Below, in pieces: positions 16,107 to 21,246 of a stretch of DNA of 21,246 bases. The position numbers were made by a program, and so were the translations under genes. Below the pieces are notes generated by a model. The model did no database searches. It was given only the letters and a program-made list of their open reading frames with translations, and was not told the DNA's origin. Source of the DNA: RGIG6291 sp964602275. Lineage in GTDB: Bacteria; Bacillota; Clostridia; TANB77; UBA1234. Each line of letters starts with the position of its first letter. The stretch's first letter is position 1. Where the stretch lies: assembly GCA_964602275.1 (NCBI GenBank), contig CAZRQF010000016.1:1-21246 (forward strand), read 5' to 3'.

Positions 16107-16131
16107 GGCGACCTTAGGGTCGCCTGTTTTT
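16107..16131 (+). terminator. Terminator-like hairpin between walR and walK
   Basis: GGCGACC (16107-16113) pairs perfectly with GGTCGCC (16118-16124) around a TTAG loop, followed by TG and T5 (16127-16131). It begins 10 bases after the walR stop. Such a GC-rich stem is unusual in this AT-rich window and has the form of an intrinsic terminator, so walK may be expressed by read-through. Confidence 0.8.
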
Positions 16132-16172
16132 ATATAAAATATTTTGGTGCTAAAAGTAGAAAGGATTTTAAA

Positions 16173-17993
16173 ATGTTTTTTAAAAGTTTACAGTCAAAAA
16201 TAATATTGCTTATGTTTTTATTTATATCAATAGTAATAATGATAGTTGCCTCTTTTTCAATGGTTAAAATGGAGCAGATTTATTATAGAGGGTTCGTAGA
16301 AGAAATGTTAAATACAATATCGAGCTTTGGAGTAAATATAAGCACAATAAATGAAAGTGATTTGCAATATGAAGGAGTCAACAAAGAAGAATTACAAAGA
16401 GAAAATTTGAAAAAAATTTATAATAATTTTAGTATATATTTTTCACTTAACAATATAAGCAGAGCGGGTGTCATACTAGATAGCGAAAAAGATATTATTT
16501 TTACAAGTAGAAATGATGACATTACCAAAGAAGCAATTGACTGCGTTGACAACGCTATAATAAGTGGAAACAATTATGCAATCTATAATAGTTCAAAAGA
16601 AGATGAATATTATTTTGCATATGTTATAGAAAGTAATATTGCAAACGAAGAAAATAATAATATTGAATATATAATTTTGATTAAACAAAGTAAAGATTAT
16701 ATAAATAAACAATTAAAAGAAGTGTTGCTATTATATGTTATGAGTATTGTGGTTGTAGCTTTTATAGCAATTGTAATTTCAGCATTATTTGCTTCAAATA
16801 TAATTAAGCCAATAGAAAGTATTACTCAAAAAGCAAAAATGATTGCAGATGGCGATATAGACGAGCAGCTTGAATTAGCAGATAAAAAAAGTGCAGGATA
16901 CGAAATATCAAGGCTTATTGAAAGCTTTAATATTATGACTTCGCAAATAAGAAATAATTTAAATGAGATTTATAGTGAAAAAAATAAACTAGAAACAATT
17001 TTGCTACATTTAACAGATGGCGTATTAGCATTTAATTTAAATGGCGACATGATACATGCTAATTTGGCAGCAAAAAAAATGTTAAGAATAAATGGTGATG
17101 AATCTTTTGAAACAATTTTTAAAAAATATAAGATAGATATAAACATGGAAAAAATAATATATCTTGAAGATTGGACATCATCTGAGCAAATGGTAAATTT
17201 GGGAGATTCATATGTTAATATGTTTTTCGCACCATATAGAGATGAGCAAGAAAGAGCTGGAGGTATCATAGTTGTAATTCAAGATATAACAGAGCAGGCT
17301 AAACTAGATGAGATGAGAAAAGAGTTTGTTGCAAATGTTTCGCATGAATTAAAAACACCTCTTACATCGATAAAAACTTATTCTGAAACATTGTTAGATC
17401 AAGATTTGGACACTGAAAGTAAAACAAAATTTTTAAATGTAATTTTAACAGAAGCAAATAGGATGACTAGACTTGTAAGTGATTTATTGCAACTTACAAA
17501 ATTTGATTACAAAAAAGTTGCATGGAATAAAATTTGGTTTGACCTACCAGAACTTGTAAAGCAAGTTTGTGAAAAACATAAAATACAAGCGGAAAACAAA
17601 AATCAAATTTTAGATTGCTTTGTTACTGCAAATGTACCAAATGTTTATGCAGATAGAGATGGAATTGAGCGAGTAGTAACAAATATAGTAACAAACAGCA
17701 TAAAATATACGGGCGAAAATGGAAACATAAAAGTGTATGTCGGTGCGGTGCATAATGATGCATATATAAAAGTAATAGATAATGGAATAGGAATACCAAA
17801 AGAAGATTTGCCGAGAGTCTTTGAAAGATTTTATAGAGTTGATAAAGCAAGGTCAAGAGAGCTTGGAGGCACAGGATTGGGACTTCCAATTTCTAAGGAA
17901 ATTATAGAAGCAAATGGTGGAAGCATCGTTATGAATAGTGAAGTTGGAAAAGGCACGGAAGTAATTATGAAAATACCATGTAATAAAGAATAA
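16173..17993 (+). CDS. walK: Sensor histidine kinase WalK (YycG)
   Basis: A 606-residue membrane kinase: TM1 (about 10-33), an extracellular domain (about 34-185, PAS-like in WalK homologues), TM2 (about 187-213), HAMP (about 214-265, IKPIESITQKAKMIADGDI), cytoplasmic PAS (about 270-375, LLHLTDGVLAFNLNGDMIHAN), HisKA with SHELKTPLT (H391), and HATPase with N-box NIVTNSIKYT (N504/N508), DNGIGIP and GGTGLGLPISK. All catalytic motifs are intact, and the architecture and length match WalK (about 610). It phosphorylates WalR. The frame is open from ATG 16104, but those 23 codons are the hairpin and T tract; ATG 16173 has AAAGGA 8 nt upstream and a normal N-terminus. The usual walH/walI partners do not follow; lepB does. 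Confidence 0.92.
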   Translation: MFFKSLQSKIILLMFLFISIVIMIVASFSMVKMEQIYYRGFVEEMLNTISSFGVNISTINESDLQYEGVNKEELQRENLKKIYNNFSIYFSLNNISRAGVILDSEKDIIFTSRNDDITKEAIDCVDNAIISGNNYAIYNSSKEDEYYFAYVIESNIANEENNNIEYIILIKQSKDYINKQLKEVLLLYVMSIVVVAFIAIVISALFASNIIKPIESITQKAKMIADGDIDEQLELADKKSAGYEISRLIESFNIMTSQIRNNLNEIYSEKNKLETILLHLTDGVLAFNLNGDMIHANLAAKKMLRINGDESFETIFKKYKIDINMEKIIYLEDWTSSEQMVNLGDSYVNMFFAPYRDEQERAGGIIVVIQDITEQAKLDEMRKEFVANVSHELKTPLTSIKTYSETLLDQDLDTESKTKFLNVILTEANRMTRLVSDLLQLTKFDYKKVAWNKIWFDLPELVKQVCEKHKIQAENKNQILDCFVTANVPNVYADRDGIERVVTNIVTNSIKYTGENGNIKVYVGAVHNDAYIKVIDNGIGIPKEDLPRVFERFYRVDKARSRELGGTGLGLPISKEIIEANGGSIVMNSEVGKGTEVIMKIPCNKE

Positions 17994-17997
17994 ACAA

Positions 17998-18026
17998 TTG
18001 AAATAATTAACAAATTATTATATAAT
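17998..18026 (+). promoter_or_regulatory. Putative sigma-A promoter of lepB
   Basis: TTGAAA (17998-18003) - 17 bases - TATAAT (18021-18026): 5/6 and 6/6 matches, ideal spacing. It begins 4 bases after the walK stop, so the downstream block can be transcribed independently of walRK. Confidence 0.7.
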
Positions 18027-18056
18027 AAAAATGTTTTGGAAAGGAGTTTAATGTAA

Positions 18057-18692
18057 ATGGAAAACACACAAAAACCAAAGAAGTCATTTGCAAGAGAAAC
18101 TATGGAATGGATTTTAAGTATATTGGCAGCAGTTGTTGCAGCTCTTTTAATAAAATATTTTGTTTTTACGCCAACCCTTGTAAAGCAAGGCTCTATGACT
18201 CCAACAATTTTAGATGGCGAAAGAGTTTGGATAAGTAGGTTTGTAAGAACTTTTAATGCAGAAATTAAAAGAGGCGATATAATAACTTTTGAAAGACCAG
18301 ATGCAGTCGATTATGAAAATGGTACGGCTTATTATAATAAAATTAATGGTGTATGGAGATTTTTCGCACACGAAGTGTTAGAATTAGACAAGGTAAGCTA
18401 CATAAAAAGAGTAATTGGTGTTGCAGGTGATCATGTGCTAATAGAAAATGGCAATGTATATTTAAATGGCGAAAAATTAGATGAAACATATTTGGTAGAT
18501 GGACTTAAAACACCTGCAAATGGAGAGTTTTATGATATTGTAGTACCAGATGGATACATATTTGCTATGGGAGATAATAGAGAAGGTTCTGTTGATTGTA
18601 GAGTGTTTGGATGCATACCTCTTGATAAAGTAGAAGGTAGAGTAACTTATAGAATATGGCCTTTAAATAAATTTGGAAAAATAGATAAATAG
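18057..18692 (+). CDS. lepB: Signal peptidase I
   Basis: A 211-residue membrane serine protease that removes signal peptides from exported proteins. One N-terminal anchor (about 18-37) precedes the catalytic Ser46 in QGSMTPT; the general base is K117 in YIKRVIG, and box E reads GDNREGSVDCRVFG. An insertion of about 30 residues (near 82-112, AVDYENGTAYYNKING) separates boxes C and D, somewhat longer than in short Bacillus SipS-type enzymes. Alternatives such as SipW-like peptidases are excluded because the Ser-Lys dyad is present. Start ATG 18057 lies 10 nt after AAAGGAG (18040-18046). A nearer ATG at 18051 is followed at once by TAA, a minimal start-stop codon pair. Its own promoter precedes it, and holB follows after 11 bases. 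Confidence 0.95.
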   Translation: MENTQKPKKSFARETMEWILSILAAVVAALLIKYFVFTPTLVKQGSMTPTILDGERVWISRFVRTFNAEIKRGDIITFERPDAVDYENGTAYYNKINGVWRFFAHEVLELDKVSYIKRVIGVAGDHVLIENGNVYLNGEKLDETYLVDGLKTPANGEFYDIVVPDGYIFAMGDNREGSVDCRVFGCIPLDKVEGRVTYRIWPLNKFGKIDK

Positions 18693-18703
18693 GGCGGAAT
18701 ATA

Positions 18704-19534
18704 ATGGAAAAAATTATAGGACATGATGTACAAATAGAACAATTAAATCAGTTAATACAAAATAATAAGTTAAGCCACGCATATATTTTTGAGGGGCAAG
18801 GTGGAATTGGTAAATTTTTAGTTGCAAAAAAGATAGCAGCTAGAATTTTAAATGCAAATAATTTAGAAGAAGTTGCTTCATCTGTTAATATAATACAACC
18901 TGAAGATGGCATGATAAAAATTGCAAAAATAAGAGAGCTTGGCGAAAAGATAATTTTAAAGCCAACTGACACAGAAAAAAAAGTTTTTATCATACGAGAT
19001 GGCGAGCTTATGAATGAGCCGGCACAAAATGCACTTTTAAAAGTATTAGAAGAACCACCAAAGTATGCTGTAATAATAATTGTTACTTCTGATAAAGAAA
19101 AATTAATTACAACGATAAAGTCTAGGTGTACATCATTTAAGTTTTTGCCATTATCAGAAGAGCAAATTAAAGAGTTTTATAAAAATGAAGATATAGACGA
19201 AGAGATAATAAAGTTATCTCGTGGTAGTATTGGGAAAGTTGAAGAATTAAAAGAAAAAAATTATGTGCAAGACATTATAAAAATTTATGAGGCATTGAAA
19301 GTAAAAGATTTATTAAGCTTAAATAAAACAATAACTAAGTTAAAAGAATATAAGGAAGATATACAAGAAATCTTAGAAATATTAATGCTAAAATATTTTG
19401 ACGAAATTAGCGAAGACTATGAAAAGAAAGTAAATCAAATTGAAATTATTGAAGAGTGTAAAGAAAACTTAAAAAGAAATGCTAATTTTGATATTGCATT
19501 AGACCATATGATGCTTAGGCTATGGGAAATTTGA
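18704..19534 (+). CDS. holB: DNA polymerase III subunit delta' (clamp loader), lacking the zinc module
   Basis: A 276-residue AAA+ protein: GHDVQIEQL, LSHAYIFEGQGGIGK (degenerate Walker A, K37 followed by Phe instead of Thr/Ser), NEPAQNALLKVLEEPP and the arginine-finger SRC motif S140-R141-C142. It serves as the clamp-loader stator that, with delta and tau/gamma, loads the beta clamp. The four-Cys zinc module usually found after the Walker A helix is missing: AARILN runs via about ten residues straight into VNIIQPEDG, and the protein is about 50 residues shorter than Bacillus HolB. Position before ricT is conserved in Firmicutes and separates it from dnaX. The ribosome binding site (GGGCGGA) is weak but well placed. 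Confidence 0.92.
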   Translation: MEKIIGHDVQIEQLNQLIQNNKLSHAYIFEGQGGIGKFLVAKKIAARILNANNLEEVASSVNIIQPEDGMIKIAKIRELGEKIILKPTDTEKKVFIIRDGELMNEPAQNALLKVLEEPPKYAVIIIVTSDKEKLITTIKSRCTSFKFLPLSEEQIKEFYKNEDIDEEIIKLSRGSIGKVEELKEKNYVQDIIKIYEALKVKDLLSLNKTITKLKEYKEDIQEILEILMLKYFDEISEDYEKKVNQIEIIEECKENLKRNANFDIALDHMMLRLWEI

Positions 19535-19559
19535 ATAAAAATTTTGGAGGAATTTTATC

Positions 19560-20456
19560 GTGCAAGAAATAGTAGGAGTAAAATTTAAAACGGTAGGGAA
19601 AATATATTTTTTTGACCCTAATGGGTTTAAAGTAAAAAAAGGACAAAATGTAATAGTTGAAACTGCAAGAGGGTTAGAGCTTGGCGAAGTTGCTATTGAG
19701 AATAAAAGTGTAGATGAAGATAAATTAGTAGCTGCACTAAAAAAAGTTATAAGAATAGCAAACGAACACGATGAAAAAGTGTATAAAGAAAATGAGAAGA
19801 AAGCTCAAGAAGCGTATAAAGTTTGTGAAGAAAAAATAAAAAAGCACGGACTAGATATGAAACTTATAGATGTAGAATATACATTTGATACAACTAAGCT
19901 ATTATTTTATTTTACAGCTGATGGCCGAATTGACTTTAGAGAGCTTGTAAAAGACTTAGCAGCTATATATAAAACAAGAATAGAGCTTAGACAAATTGGA
20001 GTTAGAGATGAAGTAAAAATGCTTGGCGGATATGGTCAATGTGGAAGAGAGCTTTGTTGTTGTAGTCATTTGAGTGATTTGAACCCAGTTTCAATAAAAA
20101 TGGCAAAAGAGCAAGGACTTTCGTTAAATCCAACAAAAATATCTGGAGTATGCGGTAGGCTTATGTGTTGCTTAAAACATGAACAAGAAGTTTACGAGGA
20201 AAAGCTAAAAAGACTTCCAAATACGGGTGCACTAGTAATGACACCAGATGGTAAAGGTGTTGTTGAAAGTGTGGAAGTATTAAAGGAAATTGTAAAAGTG
20301 AAAATTACAGATAAAGATGATATAATAAAAAAATCATATGAATTGAAAGATATAGAAATATTAAAAAACACTAAAAAGAGAGAACAAGATGAAGATGTTA
20401 ATATGGCAGAATTAAAGCAGTTAGAAGAAGGTTTTAAGAGAACAGACGATATTTAA
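19560..20456 (+). CDS. ricT: PSP1-domain regulator RicT (YaaT)
   Basis: A 298-residue cytoplasmic protein with the PSP1 C-terminal domain. Conserved cysteines are seen at GQC161GRELC166CC and GVC198GRLMC203C204L. In Bacillus, YaaT (RicT) works with YlbF and YmcA as the Ric complex, which carries [4Fe-4S] clusters, directs RNase Y to mRNA maturation, and promotes sporulation, competence and biofilm formation. Residues 1-60 and 100-190 form the PSP1 core (DPNGFKVKKGQNVIVETARG), with a helical linker near 60-100; the last 40 residues are charged and variable. GTG 19560 follows TTGGAGGAA (19544-19552). holB upstream is the conserved neighbour; a ferredoxin gene replaces yabA downstream. Confidence 0.93.
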   Translation: MQEIVGVKFKTVGKIYFFDPNGFKVKKGQNVIVETARGLELGEVAIENKSVDEDKLVAALKKVIRIANEHDEKVYKENEKKAQEAYKVCEEKIKKHGLDMKLIDVEYTFDTTKLLFYFTADGRIDFRELVKDLAAIYKTRIELRQIGVRDEVKMLGGYGQCGRELCCCSHLSDLNPVSIKMAKEQGLSLNPTKISGVCGRLMCCLKHEQEVYEEKLKRLPNTGALVMTPDGKGVVESVEVLKEIVKVKITDKDDIIKKSYELKDIEILKNTKKREQDEDVNMAELKQLEEGFKRTDDI

Positions 20457-20470
20457 GGGAGGTGAACTAA

Positions 20471-20641
20471 ATGGCTTATAAAATAACAGATGCTTGTATT
20501 AAATGTGGAGCATGTGCTGTAAATTGTCCAGTATCGTGCATAAAAGAGGGAACAAGTACATACGAAATTGATCCAAGTCAATGTATTGAATGTGGAACTT
20601 GTGAGGCAGTATGTCCTGTAAATGCGCCAGAACGCAATTAA
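20471..20641 (+). CDS. Small 2[4Fe-4S] ferredoxin
   Basis: A 56-residue clostridial-type ferredoxin, too short for a usual ORF cut-off. Two CxxCxxCxxxCP motifs are complete: C9-C12-C15-C19 with Pro20, and C38-C41-C44-C48 with Pro49, enough to ligate two cubane clusters; an extra C23 is present. The ATG follows an excellent AGGGAGGTGA (20456-20465) that begins at the ricT stop, 14 bases upstream, so it is co-transcribed with ricT. Such proteins carry low-potential electrons for hydrogenases, pyruvate:ferredoxin oxidoreductase and radical enzymes. Its place inside a ricT-trmN6 block could reflect general use or a link to the iron-sulfur clusters of the RicT complex; the sequence does not decide. 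Confidence 0.95.
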   Translation: MAYKITDACIKCGACAVNCPVSCIKEGTSTYEIDPSQCIECGTCEAVCPVNAPERN

Positions 20642-20661
20642 TTTTAATAGTATGCAAATGA

Positions 20662-20705
20662 AAAAGGACATCCTAATTTAAATATAATTGTGGGAGTGTC
20701 CTTTT
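20662..20705 (+). terminator. Probable bidirectional terminator after the ferredoxin gene
   Basis: AAAAGGACA (20662-20670) pairs perfectly with TGTCCTTTT (20697-20705). The interior is AT-rich and can pair further (TCC with GGA, AATT with AATT). Read on + the stem ends in TTTT then ATCGTTTG; read on - it ends in five Ts. It may serve both strands. Confidence 0.6.
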
Positions 20706-20870
20706 ATCGTTTGTTTGAAAACTTTTTAAAAAAGCTAATAACATATTTCATTTGGCCTACCGTGCAAATGGAATTTAATAGACATTCAATCTCTCTAAAA
20801 GAGCAGCAAAGGTTAGCAAAAAAATCATGCATAAATATCACCTAATATATAATATGAAAAGGAAGAAAAA
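20706..20870. other. Intergenic segment with nested inverted repeats; possible structured RNA or small ORF
   Basis: No recognised gene occupies this stretch. Three nested pairings suggest a multibranch fold: GCTAA (20734-20738) with TTAGC (20813-20817); TTTCATTTG (20746-20754) with CAAATGGAA (20765-20773), one wobble, 10-nt loop; and CTCT (20791-20794) with AGAG (20800-20803). Open frames also exist: minus strand 20832-20704 (42 residues, four Cys, ATG preceded by AGGTGA) and plus strand 20690-20845 (GTG start, 52 residues). I recognise neither peptide nor any known riboswitch class. The segment is less AT-rich than the other gaps here. Confidence 0.35.
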
Positions 20871-21246
20871 ATGGAACTAGAAAAAAATGAAAGAATAGAT
20901 GATTTACAATACAAAAATTTAAAAATAATTCAAAATGAAAAAGATTTTTGTTTTGGAATAGATGCTGTATTACTATCTGATTTTTCGAAAGAAATAAAAA
21001 AAGATGCATATGTTGTTGATTTGTGTACAGGAAATGGCATTATAGCAATACTACTTAGTGGAAAAACAGAAGCTAAAAGCATTGTGGGCGTGGAGATACA
21101 AGAAAATGTTGCCAAAATGGCAAAAAGAAGTATAGAAATGAATAACATACAAGATAGAGTAACAATTTTGAATTGTGATTTGAAAAATTTAAAAGATAAA
21201 ATTCCGGCAGGCTCTGTGGATGCAATAACGGTTAATCCGCCGTATA
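20871..21246 (+). CDS. trmN6: tRNA1(Val) (adenine(37)-N6)-methyltransferase TrmN6/YabB, 5' part
   Basis: The first 125 codons of a class I SAM methyltransferase; the frame is open to the right edge. ATG 20871 has AAAAGGAAG (20857-20865 region) at about 7 nt. Family signatures seen are RIDDLQYKNLKIIQN (9-23), FCFGIDAVLLSDF, SAM motif I VVDLCTGNGIIAILLS, acidic motif II VGVEIQ, and the substrate-adenine motif NPPY at the very end of the window. TrmN6 methylates A37 of valine tRNA1 in E. coli; Firmicutes YabB is the orthologue by family assignment. In Bacillus yabB follows yaaT and yabA, so the order here supports the call. Expected full length is about 245-250 residues. Confidence 0.92.
   Translation, partial: MELEKNERIDDLQYKNLKIIQNEKDFCFGIDAVLLSDFSKEIKKDAYVVDLCTGNGIIAILLSGKTEAKSIVGVEIQENVAKMAKRSIEMNNIQDRVTILNCDLKNLKDKIPAGSVDAITVNPPY

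Noticed and set aside
16104..16172. N-terminal extension of walK of 23 codons
   Set aside because: These bases form the walR terminator hairpin and T tract; ATG 16173 has a proper ribosome binding site and a normal kinase N-terminus.
1..21246. CRISPR arrays, tRNA or rRNA genes, insertion sequences, prophage genes, T-box or known riboswitch signatures
   Set aside because: None seen by eye on either strand: no regularly spaced direct repeats, no transposase or integrase motifs, no tRNA cloverleaf or T-box motif. A covariance-model scan would be needed to exclude divergent RNAs.

Overview
The window is low-GC (about 30% by eye) Firmicutes DNA with every recognisable gene on the + strand, strong GGAGG-type ribosome binding sites and some GTG/TTG starts. 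A CwlD-type cortex amidase gene, a PSP1/RicT protein, WalRK, a PcrA helicase with a C-terminal RNA-polymerase-binding module and type IV prepilins together suggest an endospore-forming or formerly spore-forming member of the Clostridia, probably an uncultured gut-type lineage. That placement is inference; no rRNA or other decisive marker is present.

Layout. (1) 1-2142: the tail of a 3D-domain cell-wall protein and its terminator, then rsmA (ksgA) overlapping a receiver-GGDEF gene, closed by a second terminator. The 3D protein next to rsmA resembles the Bacillus yabE-rnmV-ksgA neighbourhood, but rnmV is absent. (2) 2206-2944: a cwlD-like amidase carrying one extra base exactly at its zinc-binding motif. 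(3) 3000-10540: a cyclic beta-1,2-glucan synthase (NdvB/Cgs family) of about 2,500 residues encoded as two ORFs overlapping by ATGA: a membrane GT84 synthase with a glucoamylase-like domain, and a separate GH94 phosphorylase. (4) 10627-12888: pcrA with its own promoter and an inverted repeat over the -10. (5) 12960-13890: two tandem prepilin-like genes. (6) 14145-17993: an M23 (LytM) peptidase preceded by a perfect WalR-type direct repeat, then walR and walK, with a strong terminator-like hairpin between walR and walK. (7) 18057-21246: lepB, holB (delta'), ricT (yaaT), a 56-residue 2[4Fe-4S] ferredoxin, a 230-bp intergenic stretch with odd structure, and the first 125 codons of a TrmN6/YabB tRNA methyltransferase. 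The order holB-ricT-(ferredoxin)-trmN6 parallels holB-yaaT-yabA-yabB of Bacillus, with a ferredoxin where yabA would be.

How the genes fit together. The dominant theme is envelope biology: cortex amidase, glucan synthase and phosphorylase, endopeptidase, the WalRK wall-stress system, signal peptidase and pilins. This is interleaved with conserved housekeeping genes (rsmA, pcrA, holB, trmN6). The most interesting items are the gene fission of the cyclic glucan synthase at a domain boundary in a presumed monoderm, the WalR-like boxes in front of the M23 gene just upstream of walRK, the walR/walK terminator, the cwlD frameshift, and the unexplained structured segment before trmN6.
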